A stretch of 64,000 nt of DNA from Karstenula rhodostoma CBS 690.94 (taxonomy: Eukaryota > Ascomycota > Dothideomycetes > Pleosporales > Didymosphaeriaceae), in assembly GCA_010093485.1 (NCBI GenBank), contig MU001496.1, positions 276,685-340,684 of the forward strand. Reading direction: 5' to 3'. Shown here piece after piece: positions 1-9,438 of the stretch. Under the pieces are notes generated by a model. That model saw only the letters and a list, made by a program, of their open reading frames with translations, had not been told where the DNA came from and did not search any database. Positions within the stretch are counted from its first letter, which is position 1, and every line of letters begins with the position of its first letter. The translations under genes were made by a program, and so were the position numbers.

Positions 1-204
1 TAGCCAACAAGTATATGTTGTGGAATTTACACTGATATTGTCCTGAACAGTCGGTAACAAGTTACTTTTACAGTCTTATGTACAACGCTCACGGGTAGGA
101 ACTATTTACAGTGAGCGGGGATATCTACATGCGCGGTATATTACATCATGAAAACATTGTAAAGGGTGCAGTCATCCCACGAGTGATTTCCATCCAGGAA
201 CATC

Positions 205-2565
205 TCACGCCGAGTTCGTAACATCTAATCCACTCTTGTCATCTTTGATCGTGACCATCGCCGTGTCACCAGATTTGAGTTCGCCTCTTATTATCTTGTC
301 AGCTAGCCCATTGCCGATCTGCTTTGCGATCAACCGGTTCAGCGGGCGTGCACCGAATCGAGGATCGTAGCCACGGTCGCATAGCCATTGTTTCGCTTCA
401 TCCGGTACGACTAGAGTGATGCGGCGATCGTCTAAACGTTCTTGTAATTCCCTCAATCGAATATCGACAATGTCCCTCAAAGCCTCGCGGGAAAGTCGTC
501 GGAAAAGTATGAATTCATCGATACGATTCAGGAATTCGGGCGGATACGATGCGGACACTACGTCCATCACCGTGTTGCGAACCTCTGGCGAAATCTCCCC
601 GGAATCACTGGTCTGGCTGAGCGCGTCATCGCCAACAATGATTTCGGCTCCCAAGTTCGACGTCATCACGATGATGGTGTTCCTGAAGTCTACCTTATGC
701 CCCTGACTGTCCGTCAGGAAACCCTCATCGAGGACTTGGAGCAGCAGCGTCGAAATGTCTTTGTGTGCTTTCTCCCATTCATCGAACAGTAAAACCGCGT
801 AAGGCTTTCGTCTCACAGCTTCCGTAAGCTGTCCTGCGTCTTCGTAGCCAACATAGCCAGCGGGGGAACCGATCAGCCGCGACACTGTATGCTTTTCCGA
901 GAACTCGCTCATATCGAAACGAATAACGGCCTGCTGTGTCGAGAAAAGGAACTCGGCCAACCGCTTACAAACTTCGGTTTTGCCAACTCCAGTGGGGCCG
1001 AGCATCATGAAAGATGCGATCGGTCGGTTGTCGCCTGATAGTCCGGCTCTCTGCAGCCGGATGGCGTTGGCAACAGAGGTGAGAGCTTCGTCTTGTCCGC
1101 GAACATGCGCTCGCAAAGCGTCCTCCATGCGTATCAACTTTTCACTCTCCCCACGCATCAGTTTGGAAACAGGGATGCCGGTGGTTCGCGATACAACAGA
1201 TGCGATGTCATCGGCAGTGACCGAGTCGTGTAATAATGAATCAGGGCTTTTTCCCGCAGTAGCCTCATCTTCTTTCGGCAGCTGCTGTTCGAGCTCTGGT
1301 ATCTTCGAATAGCGGAGCTCACTAGCTTTGGCGAAATTACCTTCGCGTTGCGCCAATTCCAGCTCAAATCTTGCTTTCTCCAACTCCTCCTGGATATTCT
1401 TGATCTTCTGCAGTTCCCCACGTTCTTGTTCCCATTTGTCCATTAGGATTTTGACCTCATCTTGTTTCTTCTTTAGGGACTCCTCTAACCGCTCTCGCCG
1501 CTCTTTGCTCGCAACATCGGTTTCCTTCCGCAAAGACTCAAGCTCGATTTGGATGGTCATGATTTGGCGATCGAGTTCCTGTATAGGGTCTGGCTTACTT
1601 TCTTGCTGCAGCCGCAGAGCGCTTGCAGCTTCGTCGACTAGATCGATAGCTTTATCGGGAAGGAACCGATCTGTGATGTACCGGTTGCTGTATGTGGCAG
1701 CGGCGACAAGCGCGCCATCTGTGATTCTCACACCGTGGTGCGTCTCGTATCGTTCTTTGATGCCTCTCAATATAGAGATTGTATCAGGTACGCTTGGTTC
1801 GGAAACGATGATGGGCTGGAACCGACGTGCTAAAGCAACATCCTTCTCGATCTGCCTGTATTCATTCAAGGTGGTTGCTCCAAAGCACTGCAACTCACCC
1901 CGAGACAAAGCAGGTTTGAGAAGATTGCTCGCATCAATGCTGCCTTCGGCCTTGCCCAATCCCAGAAGTGTATGTAGTTCATCGATGAACAGGATGACTC
2001 CTCCTTTTGCTTCCTCCACTTCCTGCAAGACTTTTTTCAGACGCTCTTCGAAATCGCCTCTGAACTTTGCGCCAGCAATGAGTTGACCAAGGTCGAGCGA
2101 TATGACACGCTTCTCCTTAATGGACTCTGGAACATCTCCCTGAACTATTCGTTGGGCAAGCGCCTCAGCAATAGCAGTTTTGCCTGTGCCAGCTGCACCG
2201 ATAAGAACCGGGTTATTCTTCGTCCTTCTCGCTAAGATCTGGATGGCTCTATGTATCTCGGCGTCTCTTCCAATGACAGGGTCTAGCTTTCCGTCTTTCG
2301 CTCGTGTGGTCAAATCGACACCGTATTGTTCCAGGGCTGGCTTCTCAGGCTCGCCGCCCAAGTTCATGCGGTGTGTGCCGCCGGGCGGATGCGGTCGTCC
2401 ACTCGCATAGTTACGAGTCGCAACGATCGGGAGAGAGAACTGGCTGTGGCGGGGTTGACTTGCGCGTACGAGGGAATTATATATGGGTGTGGTTCGGGGT
2501 GGGAGTCGTCCAGCGCTCACTCGCGGTATGCGCCTCACAATCGTCCGCGCTTTGGTGGTTAGCAT
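205..2565 (-). CDS. HSP78: Mitochondrial Hsp78/ClpB-type disaggregase
   Basis: This is a single-exon AAA+ chaperone of 786 residues that resolubilises aggregated proteins in the mitochondrial matrix together with Hsp70. The ATG at 2565 opens an Arg-rich, acid-poor leader with a likely processing site near TRN/YASG (residues 51-53). The frame stays open to 2610, but only with a GTG. The first Walker A (GAAGTGKT, about residues 123-130) is followed by the Walker B segment [14 protein letters not shown] long Glu/Lys-rich middle coiled coil and a second Walker A (GPTGVGKT) come next, then the ClpB C-terminal domain. The Clp N-domain is missing, as expected for Hsp78 and unlike cytosolic Hsp104. 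It is divergent from the EF-1beta gene. I saw no clear heat-shock element upstream. Confidence 0.95.
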   Translation of the reverse strand: MLTTKARTIVRRIPRVSAGRLPPRTTPIYNSLVRASQPRHSQFSLPIVATRNYASGRPHPPGGTHRMNLGGEPEKPALEQYGVDLTTRAKDGKLDPVIGRDAEIHRAIQILARRTKNNPVLIGAAGTGKTAIAEALAQRIVQGDVPESIKEKRVISLDLGQLIAGAKFRGDFEERLKKVLQEVEEAKGGVILFIDELHTLLGLGKAEGSIDASNLLKPALSRGELQCFGATTLNEYRQIEKDVALARRFQPIIVSEPSVPDTISILRGIKERYETHHGVRITDGALVAAATYSNRYITDRFLPDKAIDLVDEAASALRLQQESKPDPIQELDRQIMTIQIELESLRKETDVASKERRERLEESLKKKQDEVKILMDKWEQERGELQKIKNIQEELEKARFELELAQREGNFAKASELRYSKIPELEQQLPKEDEATAGKSPDSLLHDSVTADDIASVVSRTTGIPVSKLMRGESEKLIRMEDALRAHVRGQDEALTSVANAIRLQRAGLSGDNRPIASFMMLGPTGVGKTEVCKRLAEFLFSTQQAVIRFDMSEFSEKHTVSRLIGSPAGYVGYEDAGQLTEAVRRKPYAVLLFDEWEKAHKDISTLLLQVLDEGFLTDSQGHKVDFRNTIIVMTSNLGAEIIVGDDALSQTSDSGEISPEVRNTVMDVVSASYPPEFLNRIDEFILFRRLSREALRDIVDIRLRELQERLDDRRITLVVPDEAKQWLCDRGYDPRFGARPLNRLIAKQIGNGLADKIIRGELKSGDTAMVTIKDDKSGLDVTNSA

Positions 2566-3040
2566 TTTGGTGTCAACAACGAAGTCAACGGGTATCAATG
2601 GAGATGCCACTGGTTCAAGGAGAGGGCATGGCTATATCTGCGTGGAGTGGCGCTACGATCTTTGGTCGAATGATGCGACGATTCGAGCACTTTCTAGGAG
2701 CTCCGAGCTCAAGCTGGCAGCTTCGCGTAGAGCTGCCTCGTCTGATACAGTGGCCTGGGTACAACTCGACTACCTCTTATTATTCTGGACTCATGTAGAC
2801 CGAGCAAGAGCAGTGTGTCTGGTCAAATATGCAGCTGTATAAAATAATGTCGTCCGCAGTATGCAGTAGCAGGGTAGCTACGACTTGGGCGGGCGGGATA
2901 GCATGGCCCGTGCGCCTAGTGGCTGGAGTCATGTCGGAAAAATCTTATGAACCTCGCAATTTAAGCACTCTCCCTCCCTCTCTCCCCCTCCACGTCCACT
3001 CCTTCCAGCTTCTTCGACTTTACACCGAACACACGCAATC
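2566..3040. promoter_or_regulatory. Divergent promoter region of HSP78 and EFB1
   Basis: This 475-bp spacer lies between two oppositely oriented start codons. A pyrimidine-rich run (about 2967-3015, CTCCCTCC-type) sits just upstream of the EF-1beta ATG, as is common before highly expressed fungal translation genes. No separate gene is supported. Confidence 0.45.
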
Positions 3041-3999
3041 ATGGGTTTCTCCGATCTTGTCTCCGACGCTGGCCTCACCCTCCTCAACAACTGGGTGAAG
3101 ACTCGCAGCTACATCGTTGGGTAAGTGCCCCGCCATCCCCATTTCCAACACCCTCTCGCTGTGTATCCTTTCGCTCCCACTCCCGACTTTATGATGAAAA
3201 CTATTGGTCCGTGTTAATGAGGCGGCTTAAGACCCCGCTATCTGAATACAAAACCTCGCGCTTGTCGCACCTCTGACTGTCATCTTGTTATGCTGCATTT
3301 GTTAGGCTTGTCGTCAGCGCAATAGCTAACATTGTCACAGCTACACCCCGTCGCAGGCCGACGTCAAGGTCTTCCAGCAGCTGAAGACTGTCCCCGCCCC
3401 CGAGAAGTACCCCTTCGCATGGCGCTGGTACAACCACATCCTCACCTGGGAGTCCGAGTTTTCCTCGCTCCCCGGCGACCCAACCAAGGACCACACTGCC
3501 TACGGCCCTGAGCAGACCGAGCTGCCTGTCAACCCCGCCAAGGCCCCTGCTGCAGAGGAGGAGGACGATGACGAGGTCGACCTGTTCGGCAGCGACGACG
3601 AGGTCGATGAGGAGGCCGAGAAGCTCAAGGCTGAGCGTCTGGCCGAGTACAACAAGAAGAAGGCCGGCAAGGTAAAGCCTGCTGCCAAGTCCATCGTCAC
3701 TATGGATGTTAAGCCATGGGGTAAGCTTCGCCGAATCGAAAGTCTTCGACGCATGCTGACTGATTGCAGATGACGAGACCGATCTCGAACAGCTCAAGGC
3801 CAACGTTCTCGCCATCGAGAAGGACGGTCTTGTCTGGGGTGCTAGCCAGTTCGTCACCGTTGGCTTCGGTATCAAGAAGCTGCAGATCAACTTGGTTGTT
3901 GAGGACGACAAGGTATCTACGGACGAGCTCCAGCAGCAGATCGAGGAGGATGAAGACCACGTCCAGTCCACCGACATTGTTGCCATGCAAAAATTGTAG
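3041..3999 (+). CDS. EFB1: Translation elongation factor 1-beta (eEF1B alpha)
   Basis: This is the guanine-nucleotide exchange factor that recharges eEF1A with GTP. The exons are 3041-3120, 3341-3721 and 3771-3999, giving 229 residues. It begins [18 protein letters not shown], has a GST-C-like N-terminal part, an acidic linker ([16 protein letters not shown]), and the conserved exchange domain starting at VKPWDDETD and ending DIVAMQKL. Both introns have GT-AG ends. Intron 1 is 220 nt, about four times longer than its neighbours, because it carries a box C/D snoRNA listed separately. Length and domain order match the family fully. Confidence 0.97.
3185..3281 (+). ncRNA. snR18: U18/snR18-type box C/D snoRNA in EFB1 intron 1
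   Basis: Inside the 220-nt first intron, box C ATGATGA (3191-3197) is followed by the guide TTGGTCCGTGTT (3204-3215), a degenerate D' box ATGA (3217-3220) and a D box CTGA at 3273-3276. Another CTGA at 3242-3245 may be the C' box or an alternative D box. The guide is complementary to the conserved 25S/28S rRNA sequence AACACGGACCAA. The five-nucleotide rule places the methylation on the A of ACACGG, the yeast snR18 target (A649, with C650 next to it). Yeast snR18 also sits in the EFB1 intron, so both sequence and host gene agree. The exact ends are approximate because the terminal stem is weak (GAC/GTC). Confidence 0.85.
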
Positions 4000-4248
4000 A
4001 CGTTGTCTGCAGCCCCTCTTTAGATATTTCTGGATTATAGGATGGCAGGTCTCATGAGTTATGACGGTTGGGATGGATACCTAGGCATGGATGGGATGAC
4101 GATTATGAGCCCCGCTGGTGGCAACTGAAGTGAAATGAAAGCATGACAAGATGGTTCACCCATCTAAACACCACCAAACTCTGTATTCAACTGCTGCCTG
4201 TGAATGTGAATGTATTTGGGTTGCATCCACAGCCACCCACAAGTATTC

Positions 4249-5280
4249 TCATTCACCCTTATCTCCTCTCGCCGGAAAATACTCGCCTGCAAACTCCAAA
4301 CTCGCACCCTCAAACGTTGCTCTTTCAGCCTCTCTCCATGCCCATCCCCACACGCTCCTCTCCCATACCACCACGTCCACCGTGGCCAGAAAGCTCTCAG
4401 AGCAGAAATTCTTCCTGTGGCCCTCAGGAAACGGGCTGCCCAGGCCGAACCAACCGCCTTCTTTCGGTGCTTGCGCCCTAACCTCGATCTTGTAAAAGAG
4501 ACTACAAACTGTAAGGGAGATGGCACGAGAAGCATAGTCAACGACATGCGTCATGAACGGGGATATCATCCACGGAACAAAAGGGAAGGGTATTAAACCA
4601 GCGAGTGCGAACGGGGGCGCGAAGTCCAGATTGAGCTTTGGCGAACGGTACCCCAGGAGGAACGCGTGCATGCCGAGGATCTTGCCGCCCGCGAGGCAGA
4701 TGCCGCGGGCGGTGGAGGGGTCGCGGGCTTGCGCCCAGGTGTGGGCGGAGGGAAAGCTGTTTGCCCAGTTCTTCTCCTGGTGGAGAGCTGCGGTGTCTTT
4801 CTCGTCCACGTCCCGGGATGGGATCTCGAGGTGGTACTCTGCTTGCGAGGACAGGCTGTGGACATGCCAGTGGAGCGGGAGCGGGAGGTGGACGAGCCAG
4901 CTTTCAGGTGTCGAGCTGCTCTGCTCGGGAAACCAGGGTGTGCGGGATGTTGACGTGGCGTTGAGGCTCCACTCTGGGGCTTCGAGAGTGTAGGTCGTGT
5001 CTCCTTCTGGGGTGACGCTCATGGTGCCGAAGTCTGTTCGGAGCTCGAATGCGTTGTTTGGGCCGGTGATGACGCGCTCGATGTGCGAGACCCAGTGCTC
5101 GCGTTGGAATATGGGCGATCCGGAGGCGGGATAGTAGGTGAATGAGACCATGTGTGGAGGGAGCGTGGTGGCTTTTGGGACGGTGCATATGACGAGCGCG
5201 ACGTGAGAGCCGGAGGGTAGGTCGAATTTGGAGTAGAAACCTTCGAAGCGGGACTTTGGGTGAGGAGCAAAGTGATCCAT
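4249..5280 (-). CDS. Tocopherol-cyclase-like protein (fungal homologue)
   Basis: This is a single-exon frame of 343 residues from the ATG at 5280. The upstream extension to 5355 lacks a better start. It opens HFAPHPKSRFEGFYSKFDLP, which resembles the start of the tocopherol cyclase (VTE1) fold. It keeps family-like segments such as LPLHWHVHSLSSQAEYHLE, LHQEKNWANSFPSAHTWAQA and AGGKILGMHAFLLGYRSP. In plants this fold closes the chromanol ring. Fungi are not known to make tocopherol, so the substrate here is unknown. No signal peptide or clear transmembrane helix is visible. The family call rests on recognised motifs, and activity is not implied. Confidence 0.65.
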   Translation of the reverse strand: MDHFAPHPKSRFEGFYSKFDLPSGSHVALVICTVPKATTLPPHMVSFTYYPASGSPIFQREHWVSHIERVITGPNNAFELRTDFGTMSVTPEGDTTYTLEAPEWSLNATSTSRTPWFPEQSSSTPESWLVHLPLPLHWHVHSLSSQAEYHLEIPSRDVDEKDTAALHQEKNWANSFPSAHTWAQARDPSTARGICLAGGKILGMHAFLLGYRSPKLNLDFAPPFALAGLIPFPFVPWMISPFMTHVVDYASRAISLTVCSLFYKIEVRAQAPKEGGWFGLGSPFPEGHRKNFCSESFLATVDVVVWERSVWGWAWREAERATFEGASLEFAGEYFPARGDKGE

Positions 5281-5677
5281 GGTCAAGGAGAGTAATGGCA
5301 ATTGTCTGGTGAATGTTGGTGTTAAGGTTCCGCATCTATGTGCCTTGACTAGCAACCCTCGCTCTTTTCAGCACCACCAGGTAGCATTCAGCGAGACAAG
5401 AAGGTAAATGTTGTTTTCAAAGTATTTTACGGTATGTTCTTCCATAGAAGCTGCCACCAAAATCCCGACTTCAAGGTGTGGTGCAGTCATGACGTAGGTG
5501 CAAAACGTCTTGGCACAACGAAGATGCTCGATCGCAAGCCGTTCCCAATCTCTACAATACATCCTTTCTTAAATTTTGTCAACACACCGCGCAGCAGGAA
5601 CACACTGTACGCTAAGTCTCGCTCTTGTTCAAGTTCTTGGACCAATCTTCGTTCCTTTAGCGTTGCGGAAAAGCGGT

Positions 5678-6930
5678 TTATAGCTCATCACGGGTATTGC
5701 CAATATTCTCTCCAGCCTTCGCCTGCTCAAGCAAACCCTTCTTGACTATGCTGGTGATGATCTCGTACGCGACTTGAGCGGCCGCCAGACCAGTGGTTTC
5801 GGCCGCACTGTCATACGCTGGGGAGACCTCAACAATGTCGGCTCCGATGACGTTCATGGTCTCAATACCTCTGAGTATCCGAATGAGTTCCCTTGTAGTC
5901 CAACCTCCTGGCTCCGGAGTGCCTGTAGCCGGGGCCATACCCGGATCTATCACATCAATATCGATACTGAGGTACACAGGTGTTTCTGTGCCAACGCGGT
6001 CCAAGATGGATTTAATGATGCCCTTGACACCGATCTCATCAATGTCGTCTGTAGCAATGCGGATCCAGCCCTGCTGAGAGTCATCGTCATAGTCTGTGGT
6101 GTCGTCGCCAGAGAGGCGCGTTCGTAGTCCAGCGTGGACAGACGAGCCATTGGCGATCAAACCCTCCGTGGCTGCAAGCCAGAACATGCTACCATGGTTG
6201 AAGAAGGATTGTGGAGCTTCGTCGTCGGGATCGATCCATGCGGACGGGTATTTCGCAGGGTGCCATGTATCCAGATGAGCGTCGAAGTGGACAACCGCAA
6301 CCGGCTTTCCATATGCCTGCTTCAATGCTCTCAAAGCTGGAAGCGCAATGCTGTGATCTCCTCCGAGTGTAAGAAGCTTCGGCTTGTGCAGGTATGTTGA
6401 TTCGCTAGCTTGCGACTTTTCGGATGATGGCCTGGTGCCCAACTCAACGAAAGCCTCGCTCATTTGCTTCAAGGCCAAGGCGTTGTCGAAAGGGGTGACT
6501 GGTATATCACCACAGTCTATAATTTTAGCCCAGGACGTATACGGATTGAGGTTTGCGCGCGGATTGAAGCCGCGGAAGGATGTTTGACGGGCGGAGCCTG
6601 CGCGAATGGCTCGAGGACCGAATCGAGCGCCTGGTCTGTAGGATACTGCCGTGTCAAACGGGGCGCCAATGATTCCGATGTCGAATGCAGTTTCGGGTTG
6701 CGTCAAACAACGCGTGTGCGGGAGATGGGCGTAGGTCGAAACCCCAGAGAAACCCCACTTGTAGATATTAGGATTTAGAATGCAGGTGTAGCTTGTTCAC
6801 TCACATCAGTACCCCATTTCTCCTGCAGTTTGTTCAAACGCTCTGGCGAGAAGTCCTGCTCTACGTGGTGCGTGGAGTGACCAAGCGCAATAGCGAAGAG
6901 CAAAGAAGCGACAGCTGGTGGAAGCCACAT
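5678..6930 (-). CDS. Agmatinase/guanidinobutyrase-type ureohydrolase, secretory leader
   Basis: This arginase-superfamily, Mn-dependent hydrolase removes urea from a guanidino compound. Exon 1 (6805-6930) encodes a hydrophobic leader (MWLPPAVASLLFAIALGHS) and a HHVEQDFSPERLNKLQEKWG segment. Exon 2 (6757-5678) follows after a 47-nt intron that starts GTGAGT and ends in the less usual AAG. The total is 401 residues. Metal-binding motifs are complete: GGDHS, HFDAHLDTW and SIDIDVIDPGMAPATGTPEP. The signal peptide suggests a vacuolar or extracellular enzyme. Substrate (agmatine, guanidinobutyrate or similar) cannot be told from motifs. It is divergent from the Fpg gene. Confidence 0.9.
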
Positions 6931-7404
6931 CTTGATTTTATGTGAAGAAGAGAAGCCGGCAATGAGCTAGGCAGCTTCACAACATCTTCCAAAGGCGCAT
7001 TATATAACATCCCACCTCCCTTATCGAGCTCCGAATGCCGACTGCACTTCAGAGCCGATAGCGGGGGAGGGGAAGCTCCAGGTGTGGATCCATATTTGGA
7101 AGCTCTAGCCGGGACGCGGCGTCTACTGCGACAAAGGACGGAACAGGAACAGCAGTTTTGGCGAAAGCGACAATGCTGCGAAGTACAGTATGGAGGCTTC
7201 GGTTGTGGCCAATGGCGTCGTTACGGAAGCTTTGATAGTCCCGTGATTTCGCGTCATCCACAGCGCGTCGCAGCACACTTTCCGTACCACGTCATCGCCC
7301 ATCCTGGGATATCATCTTTACTCCCGCGCGTGTGTTTTCTCCAAAAATCCAACAGTCGTGCCTCCACCTCGCCATCTCAGTTTCTGCACGCACAAGGAAT
7401 CGCT
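6931..7404. promoter_or_regulatory. Divergent intergenic region, ureohydrolase / Fpg
   Basis: This 474-bp spacer should hold both promoters. Short open frames here show no recognisable protein features, and no RNA gene or repeat was seen. Confidence 0.35.
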
Positions 7405-8774
7405 ATGCCGGAGGTACGCGACATTGCCTTGCCAATCGTCACATGGGCATGACTGACGTTTTTCAGATTGCAGAAATCGCACGCATAGTGCATTTCCTCA
7501 AAAAATATGCAACAGGAAGAGTCATCAAGGCCGTCCAGACGCAGGAAGACACAATCGTTTATGGCAAAGTAGGAACCTCAGCCTCTGAATTTCAGAAGGC
7601 CTTGGCCGGCAAGAAGATCGTCGACGCGAAACAACAGGGCAAATACTTCTGGCTCGAGATGGACTCACCGCCCCATCCGCTCATGCACTTTGGCATGTCT
7701 GGATGGATGAAATTCAGCAACGATGACACTGCGCACTACCGCCCTGCGAAGGTTGAAGAACCAGAGTGGCCGCCCAAGTACTGGAAGTTTGTTCTGGAGC
7801 TGGAAGGAGAACCGGAATGCCAGGTCTCGTTTGTTGACGCGCGCCGATTGGCGAGGATCAGGCTCATCGACGCAAAGGCCGAAGATATGCGCAAGACAAC
7901 CCCACTCAAGGAGAACGGGCCGGATCCTGTGATCGATTCAGACATCCTGACCGTAGAGTGGCTATCGAACAAACTCAAGAGCAAGAAAGTGCCCGTGAAG
8001 GCGCTGCTTCTGGACCAGGCAAACATAAGCGGCATCGGCAATTGGGTTGGCGATGAGATAATGTACCAAGCCAAACTACATCCTGAGCAGTACAGCAACA
8101 CTTTCAGCGATGCTCAAGTCAAACAATTGCATGATGCCATGATGTATGTGTGCAACACGGCGGTAGATACGCTCGCCGAATCAGACAAGTTCCCCGAGGA
8201 TTGGTTAATGAAGCATCGGTGGGGGAAGGGCAAGAAAGACGGGCAAAAGCTGCCGAACGGAGCTAAGATCACATTCCTCAAAGTTGGCGGACGAACATCA
8301 GCTGTCGTGCCTAGTGTGCAAAAGAAGACAGGCGCCGTAGCTGGTGATGTTTCAGAGGATGTTGACGGTGGTGAAGACGATGACGAAGAACCCAAGCTGA
8401 AGAAAGCTGCCAAACGAAAGACCAAGACCAAAAAGGAGGACGAGGATAGCGAGGAATCGGAGGAGAAGCTACCCGTGAGCACTAAACGCGGGCGAGGACG
8501 TAAGGCCGCAAACCCACAGGTCAAAGACGATGGAGACGAGTCCGAGGAGAAGCTACCTGTGCGGACAAAGCGGGGCAAGAATAAGGTAGCGGTGGGTGTC
8601 AAGCAAGAGGATGATGAAGATGAGATGGAGGCGCCTCAAGTGAAGAGGCAGAAGTTGTCGACGAGTGCATCCGCGCAAAACAAGACGACGACCAAAAATA
8701 CAAAAGCAGCCGAAGCAGCAAACAGCAACGAATCAGAAGGGCGAAGGCGCTCGGGTCGAACATCCAAAGCTTGA
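7405..8774 (+). CDS. Formamidopyrimidine-DNA glycosylase (Fpg/MutM family)
   Basis: This base-excision repair glycosylase/AP lyase acts on oxidised purines. Exon 1 has only nine coding bases (ATG CCG GAG, 7405-7413). A 53-nt intron (7414-7466) separates it from exon 2 (7467-8774), giving 438 residues that start MPEIAEIARIVHFLKK. Pro2, the Schiff-base nucleophile, and Glu3 therefore come entirely from the micro-exon. The helix-two-turn-helix region (QANISGIGNWVGDEIMYQA) is present. As in plant and fungal members, the C-terminal zinc finger is replaced by a zincless segment (GAKITFLKVGGRTSAVVPS). A Lys/Glu-rich tail of about 140 residues includes a repeated EEKLPV-TKRG motif and looks nuclear. 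Confidence 0.93.
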
Positions 8775-9438
8775 GCATCGGATGTTTATCGACATGTCGA
8801 TAGTACAGTACTCCGGTTTACTTACTGTACTCAGACTTTTAGCGTATCACTTCATATCTGAATCTTACGAATGAACAGCTGTGAGCGTTTGACAGGTCGG
8901 CTTAGTTTGTATTCTGGGTCTTTTTTTTTTTCCGGTGTTTGGTCGGATAGGATACTACTACACAAGCAATGGATTGGCTGAAGGTTCTTTTGAATAGGAT
9001 AAGATCTCGTGTTTGTCAGATGATAGTGAAACGAAAAGATAACACAAGAATGTGAAACCTACTTGTCTTCTTAAACCAACCCTCTGAACATCACAGGGGG
9101 CGGGCGCGTGGGCATGGATGCATGTGTACCTCGCGCCGCATTCGGCACGTGCCGCGGACGCTAACTTTGCAGTCGGACGTTGTTGGCCCGCAACCGCAAG
9201 TCTGAAATTCGAGCTCCCCCACCACTCCACCAAAAGTGAGCCCCAACTACTCGCTGCCCACATTGACCGCTTGCCGGCGCGAAATGCTTTTATCTGTATA
9301 ATCGGCAAATTCATCTTCCTTTGCATCTCCAATTCGACCAGCGCCGACCCCGACAAGCGCACTTAATTCGAGGCTCGTGCAGCGCACTGCCGCAGCTCAC
9401 ACCGTTCCACTCCGCACACGACCGACGCGACCACCACA
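8775..9438. other. Intergenic: Fpg 3' region and NAT1 promoter
   Basis: No gene is supported in this 664-bp spacer between two plus-strand genes. It contains a T-run near 8922-8932. The short ORFs here have no family features. Confidence 0.3.

Noticed and set aside
1328..2086. 252-codon plus-strand ORF
   Set aside because: It is the antisense shadow of the HSP78 middle region, Ser/Arg-rich with no domain.
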